Origin: a virus
Length of the DNA stretch: 32,684 bases
Direction: 5' to 3' (one strand)
Virus record (IMG/VR): IMGVR_UViG_3300025132_006978
Coordinates: 1-32,684 of that record
The position numbers were made by a program, and so were the translations under genes. Every line of letters begins with the position of its first letter. Within the stretch, counting starts at the first letter, position 1. This document shows, one piece after another, positions 16,040-23,507 of this stretch. The notes under the pieces were generated by a model. It was not told where the DNA came from, ran no database searches, and saw only the letters and a list, made by a program, of their open reading frames with translations.

Positions 16040-16144
16040 ATGATGGAAGCAGCGGCCGCAGCAATTGTATGGGCGGCAATAGTCGCAACACTGTTCTGTC
16101 TACAGGACTTCGTCAGATACATTAGGAATCGATATTTTCGATGA
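16040..16144 (+). CDS. 34-residue single-helix membrane protein
   Basis: ATG 16040 starts one base after the preceding stop, and the TGA overlaps the next ATG (ATGA), so the frame is locked into the operon on both sides. The peptide has one transmembrane helix (EAAAAAIVWAAIVATLFCL) and a basic C-terminal tail (RYIRNRYFR), predicting an N-out, C-in inner-membrane topology by the positive-inside rule. GAGGAGA lies upstream. No homologue is recognised. It is one of several such peptides in this window. Confidence 0.75.
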   Translation: MMEAAAAAIVWAAIVATLFCLQDFVRYIRNRYFR

Positions 16145-16476
16145 ATTACTACAGGTACGGCAAAGAGGAAAAGAAAATAACGTTCGCAGATACTGATAAG
16201 CGTCATGCTGAATTGAGGTTAAAACTAAGAAGAGACGGTATGAGTCAAGTTGACTTCTTCAAGTCGATGGTGACGGGATACATAAATAATGACCCAAATA
16301 TTGTTATGTACATTACAAAAATAAAACAAGAAAAAGGTAAAATTGGAAAAAAGAAAATTACTAAACAAAATGAAGACATCAAACAAGGAAATCAGACCCT
16401 TCAAGATCTCGGGATCACCAGTCAGGATATTGACTTTGTCTTTGATTTGATTGAAAGAGGAGACGATGAGATATAA
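16141..16476 (+). CDS. Unknown protein, possible ribbon-helix-helix
   Basis: A 111-residue basic protein. Residues about 13-50 (KITFADTDKRHAELRLKLRR, then a helix ending GYINNDP) look like a short strand followed by two helices, as in ribbon-helix-helix DNA-binding proteins. The middle is lysine-rich and the end is acidic (DFVFDLIERGDDE). It overlaps the genes on both sides (ATGA and TAATG). A DNA-binding or regulatory role next to the sigma-like gene is plausible but inferred. Confidence 0.75.
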   Translation: MNYYRYGKEEKKITFADTDKRHAELRLKLRRDGMSQVDFFKSMVTGYINNDPNIVMYITKIKQEKGKIGKKKITKQNEDIKQGNQTLQDLGITSQDIDFVFDLIERGDDEI

Positions 16477-16757
16477 TGAGTTGTTTACCAGAGTGCGCTA
16501 AGAAATGCAAGAAGCATGCTGTGTCTTGTCCGAATTCTGATTGTAGAATGTGGATGGACTACGAAGAGGACAACAATTGTTGCCTAATATCCATAGAGGA
16601 GAAAGGTAAGGACGGATCTGATAAGGGACTGACTTTGCATGAGGTTGCTGACAGATTACAACTAAATTATTTGAAGGTCAGGCAGATCGAATTGAACGCG
16701 CTAAGAAAACTATCAAATAAACCAAGCATCAAGGAACTAATAGGTGACATCACCTAA
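16476..16757 (+). CDS. Cys-rich protein with sigma70 region-4-like helix-turn-helix
   Basis: The 93 residues have two parts. Residues 1-36 hold seven cysteines (3, 7, 11, 18, 23, 35, 36) in a probable zinc-binding module that includes CPNSDCRMWMDYEEDNNC. Residues 52-80 (LTLHEVADRLQLNYLKVRQI and onward to ALRKL) closely follow the sigma70 region 4.2 consensus LTLEEVGxxLGxSRERVRQIExxALxKL. Region 4 contacts the -35 element or anti-sigma factors. No sigma region 2 is present, so it may act as a promoter-specificity or co-activator protein, in the manner of T4 gp55/gp33. It is the last gene of the operon, followed by a possible terminator. Confidence 0.8.
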   Translation: MSCLPECAKKCKKHAVSCPNSDCRMWMDYEEDNNCCLISIEEKGKDGSDKGLTLHEVADRLQLNYLKVRQIELNALRKLSNKPSIKELIGDIT

Positions 16758-16774
16758 TTTTAATATACTTTTTA
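16741..16774 (+). terminator. Possible intrinsic terminator
   Basis: TAGGTGA and TCACCTA form a perfect 7-bp inverted repeat with a 2-base centre (6 bp if a 4-base loop is required) at 16741-16756, followed by an A/T-rich stretch ending in TTTTT. It overlaps the end of the sigma-like gene. The stem is short, so termination may be weak. Confidence 0.35.
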
Positions 16775-16835
16775 AAACTTTAATATCTATTTATTACTGT
16801 TAACACAAAACTTATTTTTTCATAAGGAGAAAGAC

Positions 16836-17453
16836 ATGTCAAACGATAAGAAAAAAGCGTTACTAAACGAACAAACCACCAAGCGATTTTGGAAACTTGC
16901 AGGACTTAAGCCAATTCACGAAAAGGCATATATGTTCGAGGAAGATGAAGATCTCGAAGAAGGCATGGACCGCGCCAAAGAAGACGACGATAAGGACGTC
17001 AAGGAAGAAGGCATGGACCGCGCCAAAGAAGACGACGATAAGGACGTCAAGGAAGAGGTAGAAGAAATCGAAGAAACTGAAGAAGTTGATGAGATGGGCA
17101 TGGCTCCACCAATGGCTGATGAAGATGAACCTGAACCAGAGATGGATATGGGCGACGAAGGTCCAGAAGACGGACAGGACGTCGAGGTTGATGTACCAGA
17201 GGGCGACGTTGCTTCTTTGAAGACTGCCCGTGACATTCTTGATCAGATCTTATCTGCTGTTGACGGCGGCGGCGATGAAGACGAACCTGAGATGGGATTG
17301 GGCGACGAGGATGCTCTTGAGGAAGATTTTGACGATGACCTCAACGAGGTTGACCAAGAAGAACTTGAAGAAGTCGCAGAGAGAATTGCTGCCCGCGTTG
17401 CAAAAAGAATCCAGGAATCTTTTATCAATAAGAGCAACAAGAGCAAGAAGTAA
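16836..17453 (+). CDS. Very acidic protein, candidate virion or scaffold component
   Basis: A 205-residue protein dominated by Glu and Asp. The N terminus (LLNEQTTKRFWKLAGLKP) is basic-amphipathic and resembles the opening of a group of marine-phage proteins seen near head genes; I infer a scaffold or head-associated role by memory of that pattern. The middle is disordered and carries a perfect 16-residue duplication (EEGMDRAKEDDDKDVK). Residues 125-140 and 165-205 are predicted helices, the last basic. It stands alone, with an 80-base A/T-rich leader and AAGGAGA before the ATG. A DNA-mimic or core protein is an alternative. Confidence 0.8.
   Translation: MSNDKKKALLNEQTTKRFWKLAGLKPIHEKAYMFEEDEDLEEGMDRAKEDDDKDVKEEGMDRAKEDDDKDVKEEVEEIEETEEVDEMGMAPPMADEDEPEPEMDMGDEGPEDGQDVEVDVPEGDVASLKTARDILDQILSAVDGGGDEDEPEMGLGDEDALEEDFDDDLNEVDQEELEEVAERIAARVAKRIQESFINKSNKSKK
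16956..17051 (+). repeat. Perfect 2 x 48-bp tandem repeat inside the acidic protein gene
   Basis: Copies at 16956-17003 and 17004-17051 are identical base for base, each encoding 16 residues in frame. Identity without even synonymous changes points to a recent duplication. Confidence 0.95.
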
Positions 17454-17464
17454 TATATTTTTTA

Positions 17465-17494
17465 CTTGACCTCATAGAAAGGACATAGTAGTAT
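17465..17494 (+). promoter_or_regulatory. Sigma70-type promoter
   Basis: TTGACC (17465-17470), an 18-base spacer, and TAGTAT (17489-17494). The expected start of transcription is at or next to the A of ATG 17501, so the first mRNA may be leaderless. Confidence 0.55.
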
Positions 17495-17500
17495 TTAACT

Positions 17501-17857
17501 ATGGAAATAACCTACGCTTTATTTTGGTTTTTAACTGGAGCAGTGCTCAACAGAGCACTCTCCACTTTCTTCAACCAACGAGAACAGAGAAACGCTATAG
17601 TGTCTATCATGTCTCAGTTTTTATCAATATCATTACATTTCAAAGACCAGATGCAACTTGCTTTGGATATGAAGAAGAAGTTTCTCATGGAGTCGGAACT
17701 CGATTCAGATGAAGTCAATGCTGCGTGTCTTGAGGATCAGAAAATAGTCGATCAGTGGATGGTGGTTTGCACCACTGTGATATTGAAAGGAGCGCCTAAA
17801 AGTTATGTAAAATATTTTCAAAAAACAGATTTTAAAGATTTCAAAAGTAGTGAGTAA
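17501..17857 (+). CDS. Membrane-anchored conserved phage protein
   Basis: The 118 residues begin with a hydrophobic helix (TYALFWFLTGAVLNRALS) and continue as a cytoplasmic helical domain with an acidic patch (ESELDSDEV) and a C terminus rich in Lys and Phe. The layout of an N-terminal anchor followed by a helical tail is familiar from marine myovirus unknowns. There is no ribosome binding site immediately upstream, and a promoter -10 box lies seven bases before the ATG, suggesting leaderless translation. Function unknown. Confidence 0.78.
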   Translation: MEITYALFWFLTGAVLNRALSTFFNQREQRNAIVSIMSQFLSISLHFKDQMQLALDMKKKFLMESELDSDEVNAACLEDQKIVDQWMVVCTTVILKGAPKSYVKYFQKTDFKDFKSSE

Positions 17858-17867
17858 AGGAGTGACA

Positions 17868-18161
17868 ATGGATATTGTTGGGTGGCGAGAAAGCAAGAAT
17901 GATGACAAGACTGTTATTTGCAGGATTCAATTAAAATACAAGGACGGCCGTAAAGTAAGGTCCTTATTAAATCAGTTAAATGAATGGGCTCAGTGTTCAG
18001 AAGGGTTTAGTCCCAAAAACAAAGAATCTATTCTAATTTTACAAAAGAAATTTCAAAGTGATAATAAGTGGAAATCTTTCTTGAGAACGTTTCCGTTTAG
18101 GATTGTTGAGAAGACTCCAACTAACAAGGAGAGAGTTTACAATGCCAAAAAAATTATCTAA
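17868..18161 (+). CDS. Small basic protein of unknown function
   Basis: A 97-residue protein. ATG 17868 is preferred over an in-frame GTG at 17850 because AAAGGAG (17856-17862) fits it. The N-terminal half reads as beta strands (VGWRESKN, TVICRIQLKYKDGRKV), and the C-terminal half is helical and basic. It overlaps the ClpP-like gene by 20 bases. No family recognised. Confidence 0.75.
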   Translation: MDIVGWRESKNDDKTVICRIQLKYKDGRKVRSLLNQLNEWAQCSEGFSPKNKESILILQKKFQSDNKWKSFLRTFPFRIVEKTPTNKERVYNAKKII

Positions 18162-18885
18162 ACACAGGTTTGGAGAGTTCGTGGTTCCGCGAGAGTATTC
18201 TAAGAAGAAGAAAAAGAAAGAGAAACAGGGGGAAACTCTTGAGGAATTGGCACAAGACTTCGCAGATGAAGTCGTCGACTCCGCAAAACAACCCATCTAC
18301 ATCATCAATAACATCGCAGGCAAGGATGATAAAGATGATATAAGGGCGATCAACTGCTATGGAGACATAACAGAGCGCATGGCCGCCGAAGTCGTTCAGG
18401 CGATGCTCTATTTCAATCACACCAAGACTGATGTGGTGGAGGCGGATGATGGCAGCGTTATGGAGGTCAAGAGGCCGTTCAAAATGTATGTTTCCACCCA
18501 CGGTGGAATTGTATCAGATATGTTTTCCATTATTGATATTATGGGAATGGTCAAGCAGGACTGCGACATTGAGACCATTGGCATCGGAAAAGTGATGTCT
18601 GCTGGCGTGTTAATTCTTGCGAGCGGTACCAAGGGCAGTAGGAAGATCGGACGCAATTGTAGGGTTATGCTCCATAGTGTGATCAGTGGCCACCACGGAT
18701 CATTCCCCAATATTGAGAACGAGATGAAGGAGACAAAAGAACTTCAGGACATGTACTTCAATTACCTCTGCTCGTGTACAAAGTTGACCAGGAGTAAGAT
18801 TAAAAAGTTACTTTTAAACAATGTTGACGCCTATTTATCTGCAGAGGAAGCGATCAAATACGGGATCGCAGACGATTATCTATGA
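18142..18885 (+). CDS. ClpP-like serine protease (S14 family)
   Basis: A 247-residue protein. The catalytic triad of ClpP is visible: S153 in GKVMSAGVLILASG, H178 in RVMLHSV, and D229 in VDAYLSAEEAIKYGIAD, which aligns with DRFLSAxEAxxYGLID. The oligomer-forming STHGG loop (118-122) corresponds to the SPGG of ClpP. A lysine-rich N-terminal extension (KKKKKKEK, 21-28) precedes the domain. No Clp ATPase is seen, so it would use host ClpX/ClpA, act alone, or serve as a prohead protease; some phage head proteases have this fold. ATG 18142 with AAGGAGAG upstream is the best start. The stop overlaps the next gene (ATGA). Confidence 0.88.
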   Translation: MPKKLSKHRFGEFVVPREYSKKKKKKEKQGETLEELAQDFADEVVDSAKQPIYIINNIAGKDDKDDIRAINCYGDITERMAAEVVQAMLYFNHTKTDVVEADDGSVMEVKRPFKMYVSTHGGIVSDMFSIIDIMGMVKQDCDIETIGIGKVMSAGVLILASGTKGSRKIGRNCRVMLHSVISGHHGSFPNIENEMKETKELQDMYFNYLCSCTKLTRSKIKKLLLNNVDAYLSAEEAIKYGIADDYL

Positions 18886-19874
18886 ACGATTTAGACCTTT
18901 TAGTTGAGATGTTCGCCAAAGCAGGGAAACCTGTGCTGGAGAAAAAGTCTACTAGTGAGAGACCAACCATAACTTATGAACCAATTGTTTTAGATTTAAA
19001 TTGGATGAATGACTACAAGGAGGCAACTGCTCCTGAGTCTAGAAAAAGACTCATGAAAGCTGTAAGCAACATGGGTGTCGGAAACATACTGCAGTTGGAC
19101 CAATTCATAAATAGTATGAACGACCTCCTGAAGCAGCCAATAAACATAGAGAATCACGTAGAGACGATTGCGAAAGTAGATGTTCTTAGAACACTGCACA
19201 ATCTTATTGCAACTAAGCAAGGAGCATCAGGCAAAGGATTTCAGTTTGAAATTTTTATTGCTGATGTTTTTGGTGGTAAGGTAAAGACTTCAACTGCTAC
19301 GAACATTGCAGATGTAGAGTTTGAGGGATCTGGTGCCCAAGTTTCGTTAAAGTTCATCGCTAAAGGTTCAAAGGTTTCTGGATCTTACGAGAACCTAATA
19401 AGTGCACTCCAAAAACACGGGCAAATCATATATATCATCGGAGAGAAGGACGAAAAGTCAATACACTTTTATCAGTTTGTGATGAATGAAGATGTCATTG
19501 CAAGGTTTGAATCCTTTATGGCAAAGCGGATTAGGAGTAGATTGGTCAAAGGTAGGAAGAATGTAGAAGGTGCGACAGGCGGCACTTTTGTTTTGAAGAA
19601 GGAAGAGGAAATTGAAGCAAACAAGGATGTCTACCAGTATAAAGAACTTGGCGTAATAAGCATGGAAGGTGCCGTTGCAAAAACGCAAGAGATGTTTCAG
19701 GCTCTGGATGCTAAATTTCAAAACATTTTCTCTACATTGCAAGAACTTAACGAAGCAGCGCAAAGATTTAAGACAGACGCTAAAGCAACAAAAGATGCTG
19801 AAGCAACCAAAGCAACTGCAAAAGCAACCGCTAAAAAGGCAGATGCTACAAAAGCAGCAGCAGAAAAAATCTAA
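18882..19874 (+). CDS. Possible nuclease-fold protein with histone-H1-like tail
   Basis: A 330-residue protein in three parts. Residues 1-105 are helical. Residues 110-200 contain GKGFQFEIFIADVFGG, a strand with NIADVEF, and VSLKFIA; the G-FE-D-xxK order is reminiscent of PD-(D/E)xK nucleases, although the (D/E)xK acid is replaced by Ser in SLK, so activity is doubtful. The last 35 residues are almost only Ala, Lys, Thr and Asp (ATKATAKATAKKADATKAAA), like bacterial histone-H1 tails that bind DNA. It ends nine bases before the -35 box of the groEL promoter. Role unknown; a DNA-organising or packaging function is inference. Confidence 0.78.
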   Translation: MNDLDLLVEMFAKAGKPVLEKKSTSERPTITYEPIVLDLNWMNDYKEATAPESRKRLMKAVSNMGVGNILQLDQFINSMNDLLKQPINIENHVETIAKVDVLRTLHNLIATKQGASGKGFQFEIFIADVFGGKVKTSTATNIADVEFEGSGAQVSLKFIAKGSKVSGSYENLISALQKHGQIIYIIGEKDEKSIHFYQFVMNEDVIARFESFMAKRIRSRLVKGRKNVEGATGGTFVLKKEEEIEANKDVYQYKELGVISMEGAVAKTQEMFQALDAKFQNIFSTLQELNEAAQRFKTDAKATKDAEATKATAKATAKKADATKAAAEKI

Positions 19875-19882
19875 CAAACCAC

Positions 19883-19911
19883 TTGACATATAGTGTATAC
19901 TTGATTATAAT
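19883..19911 (+). promoter_or_regulatory. Consensus sigma70 promoter of groEL
   Basis: A perfect TTGACA (19883-19888), a 17-base spacer and a perfect TATAAT (19906-19911). Transcription should begin near 19918, giving a leader of about 17 bases before ATG 19935. No CIRCE-like inverted repeat is present. Expect strong early expression by host RNA polymerase. Confidence 0.85.
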
Positions 19912-19934
19912 ATAACCATACAAAGTGAGGTAAA

Positions 19935-21512
19935 ATGAAACAATATTCTGATGGTAAGGATCTCCACAAGTTGATGCTTGGCGGAGTTAACACCCTTGCC
20001 GACAACGTAGCGTCAACATATGGACCCAAGGGTCGTAATGTTATTTTAAGGAAAAAAGATGGAAGACCAGTTATTACAAAAGACGGAGTCACTGTTGCGC
20101 GATTTGTCAATCTTGAAGATCCGTTCCAGAATGCGGCAGTTGAAATTGTCAAGCAGGCGTCGGAAAGAACAAACTCAGATGCAGGAGACGGAACTACAAC
20201 GTCCACAATTCTAGCAAGAGCGGTGTTTTCCAAGTCTTTAGAACTTATTGAAAAGGGGCTAAGTCCTGTCGAGGTGAAGAGAGGTCTAGACAAAGTTTGT
20301 GACCTGGTCTGCGATAAGATCACTGATGCATCAAGACCGATAACAAGCGTTGAGGACGTTGCTTTTGTAGCAAAGATATCCGCTAATAACGATCAAGTGA
20401 TAGGCGATCTTATTGCGACCGCAGTTGATAAAGTTGGCAAAGGAGGGTCAGTAACTATTGAGGATGGCCGTTCCACTGATACCACCTTGGATCTTGTAGA
20501 AGGATTTAGGTTTAGATCAGGATACCTATCTAATTATTTTGTAACCGATGAGAGAAGAAATGTTTGTAGATATGAGAGCCCTTTACTTTTCTTGTGTGAC
20601 GCCCAGGTTGACCAAGTACAACTTATTCTACCAGTTTTGGAGATTGCCGCAAGAGAACAAAAACCGTTAATCTTTATATGTGACGATGTCGAGGGTCAAG
20701 CGCTGTCGGCACTAATAATGAACTCAGTACGTGGGTCCATGAAAGTCGCAGCAGTCAAGTCACCAAAATATGGCGAAGAGAGAAAATCTCTGATGGAAGA
20801 CCTGGCTGTCGCAACAGGTGGCAAGTATTTTAAAACCATGTTAGGCGAGGAAGTAAAGGGGGTCACGATTAACGACCTTGGAACTTGCAAGACTATAGAG
20901 ATATCGAAGTATGGCACCATTGTTGTCGGCGGCGGCGGTGATCACTTAAGCTTGTTATCTAGGGTTGAAGACCTAAAAGAACAAGTTAAAGATGCTGAGA
21001 CTCTCGTAGATGCAGAGCAGATTCAAGAAAGAATAACAAGGTTGTCAAGCGGGGTTGCTGTCATTAGGGTTGGTGCTCCAACTGAAGTTGAAATGATTGA
21101 AAAGAAGCATCGCATCGAGGATGCACTTGAAGCTGTTCGATCTGCCCAAGAGGGCGGTGTGGTTTGCGGCGGCGGACTGGCACTGTATAGAATATCTCAA
21201 AGCATAATGGAGGACATCAAAGAACTAGATTTGACCGAAGACCAAATGTTTGCAGCAGACATATTTTTAAATGTGTTGCAGTCCCCCATTGCTACTATGG
21301 CTGATAACGCAGGTTTTGATTATGACACGATCCAAAGCCAAATTGAGAGTGAATCTTCAAATGTGGGATTTAATTTTCTTAACGGGGAAGTTGTAGATAT
21401 GTTCGAGTCTGGAATCATAGATCCAGCAAAGGTAACTATTAACGCATTAAAAAACGCAGTCTCGGCAGCAGGAACCTTACTGACCACCAATTATGCAATT
21501 ATAGAAGAATGA
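19935..21512 (+). CDS. groEL: GroEL/Cpn60 chaperonin
   Basis: A full-length 525-residue group I chaperonin. ATP-site landmarks are TYGPKGRNV (28-36), ITKDGVTVA with D50, and GDGTTT (84-89); a conserved D lies in IEDALEAVRSAQEGGVVCGGG. The apical domain (about 185-370) keeps the GYLSNYF and DVEGQALSALI substrate/GroES-binding helices. The usual GGM-repeat C-terminal tail is absent; the protein ends TNYAIIEE. It folds proteins inside a double-ring cavity, probably with the phage's own GroES-like protein at 5491, perhaps to fold the capsid protein. It is driven by a near-perfect promoter. Phage GroEL genes are known but uncommon. Confidence 0.97.
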   Translation: MKQYSDGKDLHKLMLGGVNTLADNVASTYGPKGRNVILRKKDGRPVITKDGVTVARFVNLEDPFQNAAVEIVKQASERTNSDAGDGTTTSTILARAVFSKSLELIEKGLSPVEVKRGLDKVCDLVCDKITDASRPITSVEDVAFVAKISANNDQVIGDLIATAVDKVGKGGSVTIEDGRSTDTTLDLVEGFRFRSGYLSNYFVTDERRNVCRYESPLLFLCDAQVDQVQLILPVLEIAAREQKPLIFICDDVEGQALSALIMNSVRGSMKVAAVKSPKYGEERKSLMEDLAVATGGKYFKTMLGEEVKGVTINDLGTCKTIEISKYGTIVVGGGGDHLSLLSRVEDLKEQVKDAETLVDAEQIQERITRLSSGVAVIRVGAPTEVEMIEKKHRIEDALEAVRSAQEGGVVCGGGLALYRISQSIMEDIKELDLTEDQMFAADIFLNVLQSPIATMADNAGFDYDTIQSQIESESSNVGFNFLNGEVVDMFESGIIDPAKVTINALKNAVSAAGTLLTTNYAIIEE

Positions 21513-21541
21513 TTGACATTTAAGGTACTATTTATTACAGC
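21513..21541 (+). promoter_or_regulatory. Weak promoter candidate
   Basis: A perfect TTGACA (21513-21518) follows the groEL stop, but the hexamer at 17 bases is TACAGC (21536-21541), a poor -10. The intergenic spacer also contains CTATTTATTAC (21528-21538), shared exactly with 16787-16797. Confidence 0.25.
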
Positions 21542-21563
21542 GTTGCTTTTGGAGGGTTCATAA

Positions 21564-21833
21564 ATGTCGGATGGTTTAAATAACGACTTGATTCTTGAGT
21601 TAACTAGAAAGTTAGATAGGTTGTGTTTGTCGATCGATACGGTAAGAGACAGGCAAGATGAAATGATAGAAAATGTTGCCAAGATCAAAGAGGCCGTCTA
21701 CAACCCTGATGAGGGACTCTACGCCAGAATTCGCGCCCTAGAAGCGTGGAAAGACACCTCTTCTAAAGTTATTTGGACACTCTTCACTGCTGTGATTGCA
21801 CTTTCAAGCGCACTAGTAATTAAACTTTTTTGA
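21564..21833 (+). CDS. Holin-like protein: coiled coil plus C-terminal membrane helix
   Basis: An 89-residue protein. Residues 8-45 form a heptad-rich coiled coil (LELTRKLDRLCLSIDTVRDR), followed by LYARIRALEAWK and one transmembrane helix near the C terminus (VIWTLFTAVIALSSALVI). This order is that of XhlA-type haemolysin/holin accessory proteins and many phage holin-like genes. GGAGGG lies upstream. Holins set lysis timing by opening the inner membrane; that role here is inferred from architecture only. No lysin is adjacent; the nearest is at 25438. Confidence 0.7.
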   Translation: MSDGLNNDLILELTRKLDRLCLSIDTVRDRQDEMIENVAKIKEAVYNPDEGLYARIRALEAWKDTSSKVIWTLFTAVIALSSALVIKLF

Positions 21834-21852
21834 TAAACAAAGGGGATAATAA

Positions 21853-22140
21853 ATGATGATAACACTGCAATGTGTTTCTAGGCAATCTAACTTCAAAAGG
21901 GGACTTGTCAGGGAGACATTTGTGACAAGTCCAATATCTATAAACACAAATTCAATTATATCAGTTACACCATCCGCGACTCAAGACATTAGAGAAGTTA
22001 ACGGTAAAACGTCTGACAATTATCACTTTACAGAAGTGGTATACTCGATTGGCCAGTCTGTTGCGAGAATAATCGTACTTGGAGAATATACACAAGTGGT
22101 TAAATCAGTTAGTGACACAAGGGTCTTGCTCAATGGATAA
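21853..22140 (+). CDS. Small beta-rich protein of unknown function
   Basis: A 95-residue protein predicted to be mostly beta strands (ETFVTSPISINTNSIISVTP; SVARIIVLGEYTQVV). AAAGGGG precedes a double ATG (21853 and 21856). The stop overlaps the glutaredoxin start by 8 bases. The pattern of alternating hydrophobic residues ending VRVLL-like is seen in small phage regulatory or structural proteins, but no family is recognised. Confidence 0.72.
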   Translation: MMITLQCVSRQSNFKRGLVRETFVTSPISINTNSIISVTPSATQDIREVNGKTSDNYHFTEVVYSIGQSVARIIVLGEYTQVVKSVSDTRVLLNG

Positions 22141-22384
22141 TTATCTTATTTATGGAAGATCCTCGTGCCCCTACTGTACCCAGTCCACAAAACTGCTTGA
22201 CACTCGTAATCTTAAGTACAGTTTTTTTGACCTTGAGTTTGACAGGGATTTTTTGAATGAAGCAAAGGCATTTTATAATCATCGAACGGTGCCTATTGTC
22301 TTGAAGATTGACGGAAAATCTGGTATTGTAAAGTTCATAGGTGGATGCGATGATTTGAAAGGCGAATTGAATGATCAGTTGTGA
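22133..22384 (+). CDS. Glutaredoxin
   Basis: The 83 residues have the glutaredoxin fold signature: YLIYGRSSCPYCTQ with redox pair C12/C15, the cis-proline strand TVPIVL, and FIGGCDDL, which binds glutathione. ATG 22133 is chosen because it starts right before the first strand; an upstream in-frame ATG (22079) lies inside the preceding gene. The enzyme can regenerate ribonucleotide reductases, so it may recycle NrdJ at 1863, although the two genes are 20 kb apart. It overlaps its neighbours on both sides. Confidence 0.93.
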   Translation: MDNYLIYGRSSCPYCTQSTKLLDTRNLKYSFFDLEFDRDFLNEAKAFYNHRTVPIVLKIDGKSGIVKFIGGCDDLKGELNDQL

Positions 22385-22772
22385 TTTGATGTCGATATAT
22401 GAGCATGAGGGCATTAGTAAATTTTCAAAGGGCAAAACAAAAAAGGGTAGATATCACGGCAGCATGTTCTGGAACTTACCAGGATTCGCAAGCAAGAAGT
22501 GGGTCGTTGCCGCTAGGATACAGATCAGCGACCACGTTCCCGCGTCAATAGACGACCAGGATTTGATTGAAGGGTGTATGGAGTATCTAAACACTCCGCC
22601 GCCAAGAAAGAAGTTTCAAAGAAGGACTAAGAAACCAAAGTACGGCAATCTTGAACTACATAGAGGTAAAGTGGTTCGCAATAAGCATGGATTATATATC
22701 AGCGCACTGCTCATAACTGAGGAAAGAAACAGCAAGCACTTTTGGGGTAAGGGTTTTGTCGGAGGAAGATAA
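22371..22772 (+). CDS. Basic protein of unknown function
   Basis: A 133-residue protein rich in Lys and Arg (PPPRKKFQRRTKKPKYG around residues 75-91). The N-terminal half includes GSMFWNLPGFASKKWVVAARI, and the C-terminal half GLYISALLITEE reads as strands. ATG 22371 overlaps the glutaredoxin stop and has AAAGG upstream; ATG 22389 is an alternative. RNA or DNA binding is possible from its charge. No family recognised. Confidence 0.72.
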   Translation: MISCDLMSIYEHEGISKFSKGKTKKGRYHGSMFWNLPGFASKKWVVAARIQISDHVPASIDDQDLIEGCMEYLNTPPPRKKFQRRTKKPKYGNLELHRGKVVRNKHGLYISALLITEERNSKHFWGKGFVGGR

Positions 22773-23106
22773 GAGCATCAAGTTTAAATTTCAACCTGAT
22801 GCGTTAGTAGATTGGAAAGAGTTGGCAGTACAGTACTTAGGATACAGTAATGAATTAATTAGATCCCACCTTTGTGATGACATGAAGGTTACAGAGGTGA
22901 CAGCACATGAGTTGTATAAACTATCTGTCAATTCACTAATTTTCAGAGATTTTTTAAATGAATTGCAAGAGGTCGTGACCATTGATGAGCACGGTGCTCT
23001 GCACCTCACCGAGGAGGACATTGCAAATGTATGGAAGTGTTTGCTATCTTTGAGTGAGTCAAAAAAGTTTCTCTTGGATACGTCTCTAAGTTTGGAGAAG
23101 CACTGA
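22756..23106 (+). CDS. Helical protein of unknown function
   Basis: A 116-residue protein starting with TTG (22756), with GGGGTAAGGG upstream and a 17-base overlap with the preceding gene. It is acidic and mainly helical (WKELAVQYLGYSNELIRSHL; FRDFLNELQEVVTI; ANVWKCLLSLSESKKFLLD). Its stop overlaps the next start (TGATG). No family recognised. Confidence 0.72.
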   Translation: MSEEDKSIKFKFQPDALVDWKELAVQYLGYSNELIRSHLCDDMKVTEVTAHELYKLSVNSLIFRDFLNELQEVVTIDEHGALHLTEEDIANVWKCLLSLSESKKFLLDTSLSLEKH

Positions 23107-23447
23107 TGAAATACTTTGTTATTGGGACCACTCTTTTCTTTGTGGGGCAAATTTTAGGGTGGTTTCAGTTGAATGCTCAAAATATGTCAGAGTGGTGGAA
23201 AGATAAGGCAATTTTTTCTGCGGTTGTTTTGGGTGTTCCAACCTCTGTGTTGTTTTGGTATGGTTGGAAATACGTGATGCTTCACACTGAATCAGCGTGG
23301 TCCGCTAGGTTTCTTGCTTCTGCTGCTGGTCTTATAGTCTTTCCTGTTTTAACTTGGGTCTTTCTTGGAGAAACGATGTTTACATTTAAAACTATGTCTT
23401 GTCTCTTTTTGACAATAGTGATAATTTTTATTCAAATTTACTATTGA
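23106..23447 (+). CDS. Conserved phage membrane protein, four helices
   Basis: The 113 residues contain four hydrophobic helices, near 3-20 (VIGTTLFFVGQILGWFQL), 36-55, 68-86 and 92-112. The sequence features GQILGWFQLNAQ, WWKDK, VPTSVLFWYGWK, FPVLTWVFLGE and FTFKTMSC, a set I associate with a membrane protein widespread in marine myoviruses. Function is unknown; a small multidrug-transporter-like topology is visible but no transport motif. The -35 box of the hsp20 promoter includes this gene's stop codon. Confidence 0.8.
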   Translation: MKYFVIGTTLFFVGQILGWFQLNAQNMSEWWKDKAIFSAVVLGVPTSVLFWYGWKYVMLHTESAWSARFLASAAGLIVFPVLTWVFLGETMFTFKTMSCLFLTIVIIFIQIYY

Positions 23448-23472
23448 CACTGCCCGCTTTTGTGTTTATAGT
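23444..23472 (+). promoter_or_regulatory. Sigma70 promoter of hsp20
   Basis: TTGACA (23444-23449), a 17-base spacer, and TATAGT (23467-23472). The expected start, about 23479, coincides with the base of a stem-loop. Confidence 0.75.
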
Positions 23473-23478
23473 ATTAAT

Positions 23479-23507
23479 ATGGTTGAGTTGCTTCGGGATT
23501 TAACCAT
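23479..23507 (+). promoter_or_regulatory. Stem-loop at the predicted 5' end of the hsp20 mRNA
   Basis: ATGGTTGAGTT pairs with the downstream GATTTAACCAT (11 pairs, three of them G-U) around the loop GCTTCGG. It does not cover the GAGGAGG ribosome binding site at 23527-23533, so an mRNA-stabilising role is more likely than a classic thermosensor. Confidence 0.5.

Noticed and set aside
16916-17236. Minus-strand serine-rich frame of 106 codons
   Set aside because: Low-complexity shadow of the Glu/Asp-rich acidic protein on the + strand.
18142-18885. ClpP-like gene as proof of a head-gene cluster
   Set aside because: No capsid, portal or terminase gene is adjacent in this window, so a prohead role is only mentioned as an alternative.
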